A stretch of 64,000 nucleotides of DNA, from contig NZ_CP029256.1 of NCBI RefSeq assembly GCF_003628755.1, positions 825,585-889,584 on the forward strand, read 5' to 3'. This document shows positions 20,601 to 28,584 of the stretch, in pieces. The position numbers were made by a program, and so were the translations under genes. Every line of letters begins with the position of its first letter. Position 1 is the stretch's first letter. The notes beneath the pieces are model-generated. The model saw only the letters and a program-made list of their open reading frames with translations. It searched no databases and was not told the DNA's origin. This DNA is from Christensenella minuta (lineage in GTDB: Bacteria > Bacillota > Clostridia > Christensenellales > Christensenellaceae).

Positions 20601-22026
20601 ATACAATCTTAGGGGGAATCGGCCCGCCAGGCCGTACAAACGTTTGAAAGCGGTCTGTAAGTTCACCGTTTACAACGCGTACAGCGCCAATTTCGGTGAT
20701 ATCGCAGTTAATATGGGAAAGTCCCGTGGTTTCGATATCAAACACCACATATTCGTCCTGAAATCCTTTGGGAGCGTCCGAGTCATAGATGCGCTTCGAG
20801 TCGTCGACCATATATCCTTCTACGCCGTAGATCAGATGTATCCCGTTTGCCTTGGCCGCATTGGCGGCATCGGGAAATGCCTGTACAACGCCGTGATCTG
20901 TAATGGCGATCGCTTTATGCCCCCACTTTGCAGCGCGGGCAACAATCTTTTTGACATCAGAAACAGCGTCCTGCGCAGACATCTGCGTATGAACATGTAA
21001 CTCCACACGTTTTGAACCGGCCTTGTCCTCGCGGTCTTTGTGGTTTGATCTCTCAATTTTTTGCGCCTTAACCGTTTTCTCGTGTTCAAAGCTGTCGTCC
21101 GCGCACAGGCCCGTCACAACGACCCACTGGCCCTTTTTCGGCGGTACGAGCCGCGTCTTATATTTATTGCTCTCCAAAAAGAAGCAAGTGATACTGGAGG
21201 TGTAATCAGAAAGCACAAACTTGTGCTTGATAAGTTCCCCATTTTTCAATTCTTTGTCTTCCGTATAGACAACCTCTCCCTCGATTGTGATACGGGTGTC
21301 GGGCTTGAGGTCGCACATTTTTGTAACAGCGCCCTGCTGAGCTGTCTTTCTTGGCGTTCCCGCCGCCGGATCGGCAGACGGGGCCTGCATCTCTTCCTTT
21401 TCCTGAACCGGCGGGGCCTCCCACGGCGGCGGCGCCGGTTCGCGGCTTTCAGCCGGACGCACTGTGCGTTTGGGAGCCATATTCTGCGAACAAATCGCCT
21501 TCTGTACTTCAGCGGAAGGTTCATAGCCGCTATTGGCGTCTTCGGAAATACTGATGCGCACTCCCCTGTTCACTCCGTATATATCGCGCAGAAAGTGCTC
21601 AGAAAGCGTATTAAGCTTCATTGTACTGACAATACCCTCTGCCATTTTTGACGTGCAGCAAATTTCCAAAATCCGGTCGTCCTGCGTTATTTTTGCCGGT
21701 TGGATAAAGGGCATAACAGTAGGTTCCGACAGAATCAGGTAATCCTTCAGATATTGCTCCAAAATTTTTTCTTCTCCGAACAGTTCGGATGCGTAATGCG
21801 ATTGGTCAAGCGAGACTCTTACCTTTGCGTCGCAGGATTCTTCCAATTCGCGCTTTGCTTTTAAAAAGTCAAAGGGCGAGAGATGCTCCGTCGTTTTGAA
21901 AAATACTTTCAGCACCCCTTCTTCCGAAATAAATTCTACCCGGTCAAACTGTATTAGATTTGAAAAACGCTTATCTTTGTTAATTTTGTCGATCACTTTT
22001 GTAAGATTTTTTATAAGCGCGTTCAA
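17692..22026 (-). CDS. polC: DNA polymerase III alpha subunit, PolC type
   Basis: PolC is the replicative polymerase of low-GC Gram-positives, with built-in proofreading. The 1444-residue chain shows an N-terminal domain, a Pro/Glu-rich linker (about 185-225), an OB domain (TRITIEGEVVYTEDKELKNGE, about 240), a PHP domain (VELHVHTQMSAQDAVSDV), and a DEDD exonuclease inserted in it (VVFDIETTGLSHINCDITEIG, near 430). The C-family polymerase core with PDIDLNFSGEYQ and a zinc-binding CPKCKHS/CPECGTKY part follow. The start is TTG and overlaps the ispG stop by four bases (TTGA). Upstream it continues the rseP-ispG block; no terminator is visible after its stop before the secD promoter. Confidence 0.98.
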   Translation of the reverse strand: MNALIKNLTKVIDKINKDKRFSNLIQFDRVEFISEEGVLKVFFKTTEHLSPFDFLKAKRELEESCDAKVRVSLDQSHYASELFGEEKILEQYLKDYLILSEPTVMPFIQPAKITQDDRILEICCTSKMAEGIVSTMKLNTLSEHFLRDIYGVNRGVRISISEDANSGYEPSAEVQKAICSQNMAPKRTVRPAESREPAPPPWEAPPVQEKEEMQAPSADPAAGTPRKTAQQGAVTKMCDLKPDTRITIEGEVVYTEDKELKNGELIKHKFVLSDYTSSITCFFLESNKYKTRLVPPKKGQWVVVTGLCADDSFEHEKTVKAQKIERSNHKDREDKAGSKRVELHVHTQMSAQDAVSDVKKIVARAAKWGHKAIAITDHGVVQAFPDAANAAKANGIHLIYGVEGYMVDDSKRIYDSDAPKGFQDEYVVFDIETTGLSHINCDITEIGAVRVVNGELTDRFQTFVRPGGPIPPKIVSLTGINDDMVKDAPLPEVALAEFRQFCGDNAVLVAHNSDFDTKFIFHKSQQFGITYGNTVVDSLALCRLALPKLKNHKLNTVAAHLHIPLEHHRAVNDAVCTAKIMLECFREFEKQGVQDMQGVNQMFAEHANGKNAKTYHIILLCKNKRGLKNLYKLVSFAHLDYFYRKPRMPKSVIDAHREGLIIGSACEAGELYQAMLAGADEKKLAKIASFYDYLEIQPTANNEFMVKKGILANNEDIRRINRRIVELGRKLDKPTVATCDVHFLDPHEEYFRRIIFQIQGYDDTGQAPLYLRTTDEMLREFAYLGEETAYEVVVENSNKIADMTEEIELFQSETAMPSLPNAAENITELAFRTAKEKYGDPLPELIEARLKRELDSIVSHGFSVLYYSAHLLVKKSNEDGYLVGSRGSVGSSLAATMTGITEVNPLPPHYVCPKCKHSDFDIDKEKYPSGVDLPDAVCPECGTKYLKDGYDIPFEVFLGIDADKVPDIDLNFSGEYQPTAHKYTEVMFGKGHVFRAGTISAVKDKIAYGYVKKFLEQTGTQANEAEVNRLVQGVSGVKKTTGQHPGGIVIVPHDMEVYDFTPVQKPADSAEAEWVTTHFDFNSMHDILIKLDILGHDVPTIIRLLQDATGIDPLTIPLDDKPTMELFSGLGPLGLKSKDLLGIQTGTLGIPEFGTKFVRQMLMDTKPTTMSEIVRISGLSHGTDVWLGNAQDLIKAGTCTLKEAICTRDDIMNYLVDKGVEKRMAFFIMEATRKGKVAKNGFTEDMQRALDDAHIADWFVESCKKIKYMFPKAHAVAYVIMAYRIAYCKVHYPEAFYSSYFTVRSNDFDASYVLGGLDDIKKNWQMIENNGNATANEKNMATMLEVACEMYLRGYHFLPVDLNRSDAEKFLIEEGGLRLPFLSIPKLGGNAAAKVVEEREKGAFISIEDLRKRAKLSSSVIDEMQKMGTLTGLSQTNQLSLFDF

Positions 22027-23087
22027 CGTTCTTCGTTCCTTTCCTTTGCAAGCTCCAGAATCATACGCCTCAATTCCGGCAAAATATCAAATTCGTCTAC
22101 CTTTTTAATAATTTCCCCGTGCGCAAACAGCAAACCTTCCCCACGGCCGCCGGCGATTCCGATATCTGCTTCCCGGGCTTCGCCCGGGCCGTTGACGGCG
22201 CAGCCCATTACGGCAATTTTAAGTGGCATCTTGATATTCTGAGTAAACCGTTCGATGCTGTCCGCTATTTTTTCAATATCGATTGTGCAGCGGCCGCATG
22301 TCGGGCAGGAAATGATTTCCACACCGGACTTGCGCGCACCGCAGCTTTTTAGGATATCCCGGGCGGCGTAAACCTCCTGCACCGGATCGCCTGTTACGGA
22401 AACACGCAAGGTGTCGCCGATCCCATCCAAAATCAAAGCCCCCATCGCAATAGCGGATTTGATAACCGCCATATGATAAGTGCCCGCTTCCGTCACGCCT
22501 AGGTGCAGCGGATAATCCACCAGCTTGGCAATCTCGCGGTATGCTTCGACACATACCGATACGTTGGAAGATTTGATCGAGACTACAATGTCATCAAATT
22601 TCATACGTTCCAACGTCCGGATATTTTCGAGCACGCTCTCGATCAGCGCACCTGCCGTAGGGCCGTCGTGCTTCTGGAGGATATCCCGGGATAAGGAACC
22701 TGCGTTCGCGCCCACCCGGATTGGAATATGTGCTGCCTTCGCGGCATTCACTACGGCGGCGATCTTTTCCTTGCCTCCAATATTTCCCGGATTGATGCGA
22801 ATCTTATCCGCGCCGTTCTCAATTGCCGCGATTGCCGCCTGGGCATCAAAATGAATGTCTGCGACAAGTGGAATAGAAATGGAATCCTTGATCTTCTTCA
22901 AGGCGGCTGCGCTTTCCGCATCCGGTACGGCACAGCGGATGATCTCACAGCCCGCTTCCTCAAGCGCACGAATCTGTGCTACTGTCCCGCGGACATCTTT
23001 TGTATCCGTATTCGTCATGGACTGGATCAGGATCGGTCTTCCGCCTCCGATTACAACATTCCCTATTTTTACTTCCTTCGTTTTCAT
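22023..23087 (-). CDS. ispG: 4-hydroxy-3-methylbut-2-enyl diphosphate synthase (flavodoxin type)
   Basis: IspG reduces MEcPP to HMBPP, the next-to-last step of the MEP isoprenoid pathway, using a [4Fe-4S] cluster. The 354-residue protein is the short bacterial form. The N-terminal TIM-barrel part contains PILIQSMTNTDTKDV and the C-terminal part carries the cluster ligands CPTCGRCTID and GCAVNGPGEA. The ATG at 23087 is preceded by GAGGGTGG; the GTG three codons earlier lies inside that site and is rejected. Together with dxr and uppS it shows that the organism makes isoprenoids by the MEP route. It follows rseP after 12 bases and overlaps polC. Confidence 0.97.
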   Translation of the reverse strand: MKTKEVKIGNVVIGGGRPILIQSMTNTDTKDVRGTVAQIRALEEAGCEIIRCAVPDAESAAALKKIKDSISIPLVADIHFDAQAAIAAIENGADKIRINPGNIGGKEKIAAVVNAAKAAHIPIRVGANAGSLSRDILQKHDGPTAGALIESVLENIRTLERMKFDDIVVSIKSSNVSVCVEAYREIAKLVDYPLHLGVTEAGTYHMAVIKSAIAMGALILDGIGDTLRVSVTGDPVQEVYAARDILKSCGARKSGVEIISCPTCGRCTIDIEKIADSIERFTQNIKMPLKIAVMGCAVNGPGEAREADIGIAGGRGEGLLFAHGEIIKKVDEFDILPELRRMILELAKERNEER

Positions 23088-23099
23088 TCTTTCCACCCT

Positions 23100-24122
23100 C
23101 TACAATATCAGCCGCTGTACATCCTGAAAAATCAGGAAAATTGCAAGCCCGAAAATAAGCGCCATGCCGATCAGGTTAAGCGTTCCCTCCACTCTGGGAG
23201 AGGCGGGCTTTCTGCGAATTCCTTCCACCGCATAGAGAACGATCTTGCCGCCGTCAAGCGCGGGAATGGGAAGCAGGTTTACAATCGCAAGATTGATACT
23301 CAGAAGAGCCGTCAAATTGACTACCTGATCCCAGCCGATCATCGCCGCCTGTCCGACCATACTGGCAACGCCTACGATCCCAGACATATTTTCCACTCCC
23401 TGCCCCATAAAAAACAGGCTTCCCAATGCCATAATCATTTCGCGCGTCACCAGGAACAGCCATTTAAAGCTCAAAACAATAGCCTCGAAAAAATTAAAAG
23501 TACGCGGTTCAAGCGAAAGGGACATACCTGTCACTTTCCTGCCGTCTACTTCCTCCTGCTCATAGGGAATGCTGAAGGAAAGTTTCTCTCCGCCGCGTTC
23601 AACGGTAAGTAAAAGCTTATCTCCCTGAGCCGCGCCGTATGCGTCCTGCAGGTCATAGGTAAAATCGATACGAACGCCATTCATTTCACGGATAATATCG
23701 CCCTCCATGATCCCAGCAGCCTGCGCAGTAGAATTTTGCTCCAATCCCGTAACGACAGGCTGCGCGTTGCCCACTGTCATGAGGAGTACCGCCGCAAGAA
23801 TGACTGCAACGATCACATTCATCAGTGGGCCGGCAATAATCGTCAGGAAGCGGCTTTTTAGTGACGCGGCCCGAAAGTCTCCGGGCACAGGCTCCTTCTC
23901 TTCGTCATCCGCAAATTTGTTATATCCGCCGATAAAAAACGGCCGGATTGAAAATTCGGTTTCTCCCCGATGCCATTTGATAAGCTTCGGCCCAAAACCG
24001 ATTGCAAACTCCGCGACCTTGATCCCGCGTTTTTTTGCTACGATATAGTGTCCAAATTCATGCGCCACTACCAGCGCGGTAAGCACCAGCAGCGTTACAA
24101 TAATGCTCAGTATGATTTGCAA
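23100..24122 (-). CDS. rseP: Site-2 protease RseP (RasP), membrane zinc metalloprotease
   Basis: RseP cuts transmembrane segments of anti-sigma factors and clears leftover signal peptides. The 340-residue protein has the zinc motif HEFGH at residues 21-25 inside the first helix, a PDZ domain (about 120-200, AAGIMEGDIIREMNG), and the second active-site motif NLLPIPALDGG near residue 285 before the last helices. The start is a TTG with GGAGGG six bases upstream; an out-of-frame ATG is also close. Dxr-rseP-ispG is a common order in Gram-positives. The anti-sigma substrate is not in the window. Confidence 0.95.
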   Translation of the reverse strand: MQIILSIIVTLLVLTALVVAHEFGHYIVAKKRGIKVAEFAIGFGPKLIKWHRGETEFSIRPFFIGGYNKFADDEEKEPVPGDFRAASLKSRFLTIIAGPLMNVIVAVILAAVLLMTVGNAQPVVTGLEQNSTAQAAGIMEGDIIREMNGVRIDFTYDLQDAYGAAQGDKLLLTVERGGEKLSFSIPYEQEEVDGRKVTGMSLSLEPRTFNFFEAIVLSFKWLFLVTREMIMALGSLFFMGQGVENMSGIVGVASMVGQAAMIGWDQVVNLTALLSINLAIVNLLPIPALDGGKIVLYAVEGIRRKPASPRVEGTLNLIGMALIFGLAIFLIFQDVQRLIL

Positions 24123-24140
24123 TCATTTCCCTCCAAACGC

Positions 24141-25286
24141 TCATAGCAATGTTCCAACATATGCCCTCACGTCTTTGTCCAATTCCAATATCTCAGAAAT
24201 TGTTTGCGGAATATATCCGCCAAACTTTTTCATGCTGTCTCCAATCAATTCATAGATACGGTGAAACTCGATATCTCCCGCCAAATAACTGGCGACTGCT
24301 TCTTCATTTGCCGAATTATAAACGGTAGTCGTTTCCGTATCGATCGCCTCAAACGCCAGCGCAAGGCAGGGAAAGCGTTCCATATCCGGTTCCAAAAACT
24401 CAAGCCTGCCGATTTCATAAAAATTGAGCGGCTTTACACAGGGATTTTCCAGCATTTCCGGAAAAAGCAGGGACTTCTGAATCGGCATCCGCATATCGAC
24501 TGGTCCCATCTGGGCCGTTACCGAACCATCCCTCCACTCTACCATGGAGTGCACGATGCTTTGCGGATGTACCAGCACCTTGATCCGCTCTGCCGGCATC
24601 CCGTACATAAAATGGGCCTCCATCACCTCTAACCCTTTATTCGCAAGAGAGGCCGAATCAATCGTAATCTTCTGGCCCATGGACCAACGCGGATGTTTCA
24701 ATGCTCTTTCAAGTGGAGCGTGATCTATTTCATCTTTACTCCAATGCAGGAATGGCCCGCCGGAGGCGGTGATCCACAGTTTTTGCACTTCCGACACATC
24801 GAAACGGTTATTCAGGCATTGGAATAAGGCCGAATGCTCGCTGTCTACAGGGAGGACGAGCGTACCCGTCTCACGAATCATCCGCTGCACAAGCTTTCCG
24901 CCGCATACAAGCGACTCTTTATTTGCCAGTGCAACGGCGATCTTATGCTTCAGGCACTCTTCAAACGCCGGGAGGCCCGCAATTCCAAGGACGGATAAAA
25001 CAACCATATCCGGATTTCCCGCCGTGCACGCCCGGGTTAAAGCCTCCGGACCCGAAAGAATCTCCGCATCGTAATCGAGAAGTTCTTTCAATAATTCCAG
25101 ATCCGCACCGGCTCCGGTGACCGCAACATATTCCGCTCTCAGTTTGTTTGCCAGTCCCGCCAATGTTCTGACATCGTTATGTGCGGAAACGCATCCTACG
25201 TGGATTCGTTCAGGGTAGGCTCTTGCCACATCCGCCGCTTGCTGCCCTACCGAGCCGGTTACACCCAATATCGTTATATTTCTCAA
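24141..25286 (-). CDS. dxr: 1-deoxy-D-xylulose 5-phosphate reductoisomerase
   Basis: Dxr converts DXP to MEP with NADPH, the first committed step of the MEP pathway. The 381-residue protein starts LRNITILGVTGSVGQQ with the dinucleotide loop at residues 8-14, and has ALANKESLVCGG, PVDSEHSALFQCL and WITASGGPF, which build the metal and substrate site. The start is a TTG at 25286 with GAGGAG seven bases upstream; a TTG five codons earlier overlaps this site. It follows cdsA after about 20 bases and precedes rseP. Confidence 0.96.
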   Translation of the reverse strand: MRNITILGVTGSVGQQAADVARAYPERIHVGCVSAHNDVRTLAGLANKLRAEYVAVTGAGADLELLKELLDYDAEILSGPEALTRACTAGNPDMVVLSVLGIAGLPAFEECLKHKIAVALANKESLVCGGKLVQRMIRETGTLVLPVDSEHSALFQCLNNRFDVSEVQKLWITASGGPFLHWSKDEIDHAPLERALKHPRWSMGQKITIDSASLANKGLEVMEAHFMYGMPAERIKVLVHPQSIVHSMVEWRDGSVTAQMGPVDMRMPIQKSLLFPEMLENPCVKPLNFYEIGRLEFLEPDMERFPCLALAFEAIDTETTTVYNSANEEAVASYLAGDIEFHRIYELIGDSMKKFGGYIPQTISEILELDKDVRAYVGTLL

Positions 25287-25307
25287 GCGATTTCTCCTCA
25301 ATTACTA

Positions 25308-26147
25308 TTATACCAGCCCGGCAATCGTTAAAATAAATACTGCCGGAATGCAAAACAGAATACTATCCATCCTGTCTACTATACCACCGTGGCCAGGTAA
25401 AATCTTCCCAAAATCCTTAATATTCAGTGAACGCTTTATGAACGACGCGGAAAGATCGCCGAGCTGTGAAATCGCTCCCAGCGCAGCGCCTGCTGCCATA
25501 AACCCGGCAAGGTTTTTACCTCCCCAAAACAGCATTGAAATCAAAAGCGCTCCTACGAGCCCGCCAACCACACCGCCGACGCTGCCCGCCACAGTTTTCT
25601 TGGGGCTGATCTGCGGACACAGCTTGCGCTTGCCAAATGCCATACCAATAAAATAAGCGAACGTATCCGAAAACATGGCTGGCACAAGAACCATGAGGAA
25701 TACCACAAACATACGGCAATAGTCGCCTATGTTTCCTAAAATAAGCAGATAAAAAAGCGCAAGGAAAAGCTGGGGATAAACAAAGGTGAAAATTGTATTT
25801 GCAACGCTGTCCGCCGTATGCCGCTTAGAAAACATGGATACAATAAAGACCAGCATAATTAGCACAACAAACGCACAAAGCAGCATCAAAGGCATCCACG
25901 ATGTATAATCCAGGCCTTTTTGCAACAAAATAAAAAAACCTGCAAAAAAAGCCGCCAGGACTACAGCAAACGCGTAAGAAAGATAAGCTGTGACCGGTTT
26001 GCCATTGCGATCAAAGGCGCGTACAATCTCGAATTGCGTAGCCAGGGCGAGCGCCACCGCGAGCGCCACCATCACCCAGCTTTGAAAAATTGCGGCGAGC
26101 GCCACAACAATAATAATAGGTACTGCCGACAGAATTCTTTTTAGCAT
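25308..26147 (-). CDS. cdsA: Phosphatidate cytidylyltransferase
   Basis: CdsA makes CDP-diacylglycerol, the precursor of the anionic membrane phospholipids. The 279-residue protein is almost wholly hydrophobic with about seven or eight helices and ends with the family signature KDFGKILPGHGGIVDRMDS near residues 240-258. The ATG at 26147 has GAGGAG seven bases upstream. It begins 11 bases after the uppS stop in the usual uppS-cdsA-dxr-rseP order. Confidence 0.96.
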   Translation of the reverse strand: MLKRILSAVPIIIVVALAAIFQSWVMVALAVALALATQFEIVRAFDRNGKPVTAYLSYAFAVVLAAFFAGFFILLQKGLDYTSWMPLMLLCAFVVLIMLVFIVSMFSKRHTADSVANTIFTFVYPQLFLALFYLLILGNIGDYCRMFVVFLMVLVPAMFSDTFAYFIGMAFGKRKLCPQISPKKTVAGSVGGVVGGLVGALLISMLFWGGKNLAGFMAAGAALGAISQLGDLSASFIKRSLNIKDFGKILPGHGGIVDRMDSILFCIPAVFILTIAGLV

Positions 26148-26158
26148 GCAACCACTCC

Positions 26159-26908
26159 TCAAAGCCCGCCGTAACGGCGCTGCCTGTTCTGATATTCAAG
26201 CAAGGCTATTTCGTATTCCCGTTCATCGAAGTCCGGCCAAAACACAGGCGTAAAATAAAATTCCGCATAGGCCAACTGGTAGAGCAGATAATTGGAAAGC
26301 CGCTCCTCACCGCTTGTGCGGATCATAAAATCGGGGTCGGGCTGCCCAGCCGTCTCCAAATGATCGGAAATGACCTGTTCCGTAATCTCTTCTATTGCGA
26401 GATTTCCTGCCGTCACTTCCGAGGCAATACGCCTCACGGCATCCCTGATTTCAGTACGAGACCCATAATTGAGCGCAATATTCAGTACGAGACCCGTATT
26501 ATCCTTCGTTTTCTGTTTTGCATTTTCGAGCACGTCTCTCACTGCCTGCGGAAGCCTGGAAGTGTCTCCAATGGTGCGGAACACCACGCCCCGTTCGTGC
26601 ATCTCGTCAAGCTCCTTCTGGAGGAATTCGATCAGGAGCCCCATAAGCGCGCCAACTTCCTCTTTGGGACGTTTCCAGTTTTCGGTGGAAAACGCATAAA
26701 GCGTCAGGTGTTTTATACCAATATCGCTGCTCATGCGGATAATTGTCTTCACCTTATACATTCCGGCGCGGTGCCCTGCCGCCCTTGGCATCATGCGTTT
26801 TTTTGCCCAGCGGCCATTGCCGTCCATGATAATGGCGACATGGATAGGCAACCTATTGAGGTCAAGCTCCGTAAGTTGTGCAGACCGCTTCTTAGAAAAA
26901 ATTCCCAA
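26159..26908 (-). CDS. uppS: Isoprenyl transferase (undecaprenyl diphosphate synthase)
   Basis: UppS extends farnesyl diphosphate to the C55 lipid that carries peptidoglycan precursors. The 249-residue protein has the diphosphate-binding motif MDGNGRWAKKR near residues 28-38, TLYAFSTENWKRP, and RTSGEERLSNYLLYQ followed by FYFTPVFWPDF. The start is TTG with AAAGGAG upstream at good spacing. It follows a small unknown gene and begins the block that ends with polC. Confidence 0.97.
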   Translation of the reverse strand: MGIFSKKRSAQLTELDLNRLPIHVAIIMDGNGRWAKKRMMPRAAGHRAGMYKVKTIIRMSSDIGIKHLTLYAFSTENWKRPKEEVGALMGLLIEFLQKELDEMHERGVVFRTIGDTSRLPQAVRDVLENAKQKTKDNTGLVLNIALNYGSRTEIRDAVRRIASEVTAGNLAIEEITEQVISDHLETAGQPDPDFMIRTSGEERLSNYLLYQLAYAEFYFTPVFWPDFDEREYEIALLEYQNRQRRYGGL

Positions 26909-26941
26909 ATTATTCTCCTTTAAAAAGCGCGTCCCAAGGCA

Positions 26942-27136
26942 TCAGCCCTGAGACGTCTTAACGCTTGTAATAAATTCGCCTGTCAAAAGCTCGTATTTTC
27001 CGTCCTCTTCCCGCACTCTCAGCACACGCGCCGAATCTGCATCCCGATAGGGCTTGTAGGACACATAGCGCACCACGGTATATTGCTTTCCTTCCCGTGC
27101 GAGAATCTCTTCCGCTTGCTGAAGTTCCCGTCCCAA
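26942..27136 (-). CDS. Small protein of unknown function between frr and uppS
   Basis: A 64-residue protein is read from a TTG at 27136, reading LGRELQQAEEILAREGKQYTVVRYVS and ending EFITSVKTSQG. It opens four bases after the frr stop; the open frame continues into frr, but that part is frr in another frame. The ribosome site is weak (GAG about ten bases upstream), so reinitiation after frr is likely. The pattern of a helix ending in a gap, then a strand with RVLRVREEDGKYEL, slightly resembles a single PASTA-like unit, but this is only a visual impression. I do not recognise the family. Tight packing between frr and uppS and protein-like composition support a real gene. Confidence 0.65.
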   Translation of the reverse strand: MGRELQQAEEILAREGKQYTVVRYVSYKPYRDADSARVLRVREEDGKYELLTGEFITSVKTSQG

Positions 27137-27140
27137 AAGA

Positions 27141-27704
27141 TCAGATCTCAAGAATTTCCTTTTCCTTTGCCGCAAGAATCTCTTCCGCTTCTTTTGTTTT
27201 CTTGTCCGTCAGCGTCTGGATTTCCTTTTCCAGAATTTCATAATCATCCTCTGTTACGGCGCTTGATTTTTTATCTTTTTTGAACACTTCGTTCGCGTCG
27301 CGGCGGATCGAACGGATTGCAATTTTTGCTTCTTCCGTTTTTTTCTTGGCAAGCTTTACGAGCTCCTGTCTTTTTTCACCGGTAATTTCCGGAAACGCAA
27401 GACGGATCACCTTTCCGTCATTCGCAGGGTTGATCCCAAGATCAGAGGCCTGGATCGCCTTTTCCACTTCGTGGAGGATGCTGGCATCCCAAAGAGAAAT
27501 CGTGAGAAGCCGCGGCTCGGGAGCAGCAATATTGCCGACTTGATTGATCGGCGTAGGAGTTCCATAATAGTCCACCATGATCCCGTCCAAAAGCTGTGCG
27601 TTCGCTCTGCCCGCGCGTATGCTGACAAGCTCTTTTCTCAAAACGCTGAGCGTTTTATCCATCTTTGATTCGGCTTTTTCGAGTGCCTCATGTTTAATTT
27701 GCAT
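27141..27704 (-). CDS. frr: Ribosome recycling factor
   Basis: Frr works with EF-G to split ribosomes after termination. The 187-residue protein shows the family core: KMDKTLSVLRKELVSIRAGRANAQLLD at residues 14-40, YYGTPTPINQVGNIAAPEPRLLTISLWD, INPANDGKVIRLAFPEITGEKRQELVKLAKK, and a helical C-terminus. It begins after a separate promoter (27767-27795) downstream of pyrH, so it can be expressed apart from pyrH. Confidence 0.97.
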   Translation of the reverse strand: MQIKHEALEKAESKMDKTLSVLRKELVSIRAGRANAQLLDGIMVDYYGTPTPINQVGNIAAPEPRLLTISLWDASILHEVEKAIQASDLGINPANDGKVIRLAFPEITGEKRQELVKLAKKKTEEAKIAIRSIRRDANEVFKKDKKSSAVTEDDYEILEKEIQTLTDKKTKEAEEILAAKEKEILEI

Positions 27705-27766
27705 TTGTCACCCATTCCTTTCATCATTTCCAGATTTTGCAAAATGGTACTTTTTATTTCATATCT

Positions 27767-27795
27767 ATTGTACCGTACCCCGGCCTAAAACTCAA
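27767..27795 (-). promoter_or_regulatory. Sigma-A-like promoter for frr and downstream genes
   Basis: On the minus strand TTGAGT (27790-27795) and TACAAT (27767-27772) are 17 bases apart in the 119-base gap after pyrH. About 60 bases of leader precede frr. This is the only promoter I can see for the frr-uppS-cdsA-dxr-rseP-ispG-polC run. Confidence 0.75.
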
Positions 27796-27823
27796 TCCCA
27801 ACTTACAGGATTTTGCGGATTTG

Positions 27824-28531
27824 CTACTTTATCATTGTACCGATTTCCTCGCCGTACACAACCCTGCGGATACTGTCTTTTTCATTCACCCCGAATACGT
27901 TAATTGGGATGTGATTATCCATGCACAGGGTAATTGCCGTATTATCCATCACACTGAGTCCCTTGTTGATGACATCCATATAGCTGATAGTATCGAAACG
28001 CATGGCGTCCGGATTTTCTTTTGGGTCGCTGTCATATACCGCATCCACATTTTTGGCCAGCATAATAAGATCGACCTCCATCTCTGCCGCGCGAAGCGCA
28101 GCCGCCGTATCGGTTGAGAAATACGGGTTCCCGGTACCGCAGGCAAAGATCACAACACGGCCTTTTTCGAGATGCTTCATTGCCTTCCGGCGAATATATG
28201 GTTCCGCGATTTGCCGCATTTCAATCGCCGTCTGTACCCTTGTCTGGAGGCCCTTCTCCTCAAGGGAATCCTGCAGCGCGAGGGCATTAATCACCGTTGC
28301 AAGCATACCCATATAATCGGCGGTTGTACGGTCCATATGTTTTCCAACGCGCGCGCCCCGCCAGATGTTCCCGCCGCCTACGATAATACCAACCTCAACT
28401 CCCTGTGCGGCCACCTCGATAATCTGTTCGGTTACATTGTCGATAATGTCAAAGTCAAGCGGCCTGTTTTCAAGAGAACAGAGCGCTTCTCCGCTGATTT
28501 TCATAATTACTCTTTTGTATTTTGGTTCCAT
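27824..28531 (-). CDS. pyrH: Uridylate (UMP) kinase
   Basis: PyrH phosphorylates UMP to UDP and belongs to the amino acid kinase fold, not the P-loop kinases. The 235-residue protein has KISGEALC near residues 11-18, [12 protein letters not shown] near 49-60, and the nucleotide-binding [16 protein letters not shown] near 129-144. GGGAGG lies seven bases before the ATG. The next feature upstream is a terminator hairpin, so pyrH, although in the usual rpsB-tsf-pyrH-frr order, seems separated from tsf by two or three hairpins and 800 bases. Confidence 0.97.
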   Translation of the reverse strand: MEPKYKRVIMKISGEALCSLENRPLDFDIIDNVTEQIIEVAAQGVEVGIIVGGGNIWRGARVGKHMDRTTADYMGMLATVINALALQDSLEEKGLQTRVQTAIEMRQIAEPYIRRKAMKHLEKGRVVIFACGTGNPYFSTDTAAALRAAEMEVDLIMLAKNVDAVYDSDPKENPDAMRFDTISYMDVINKGLSVMDNTAITLCMDNHIPINVFGVNEKDSIRRVVYGEEIGTMIK

Positions 28532-28557
28532 AATAAGTCCTCCCGGTCATTCTGCTT

Positions 28558-28583
28558 AAAAAAAGAGAACACGAAGTGTTCTC
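28558..28583 (-). terminator. Terminator-like hairpin directly upstream of pyrH
   Basis: On the minus strand GAGAACAC, a three-base loop and GTGTTCTC form a perfect eight-base stem (28565-28583) followed by seven T (28558-28564). It looks like a complete intrinsic terminator and stands 26 bases from the pyrH start codon, leaving no space for a promoter after it. It is either an attenuator in the pyrH leader or a barrier that pyrH transcripts read through. Confidence 0.82.
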
Positions 28584-28584
28584 C

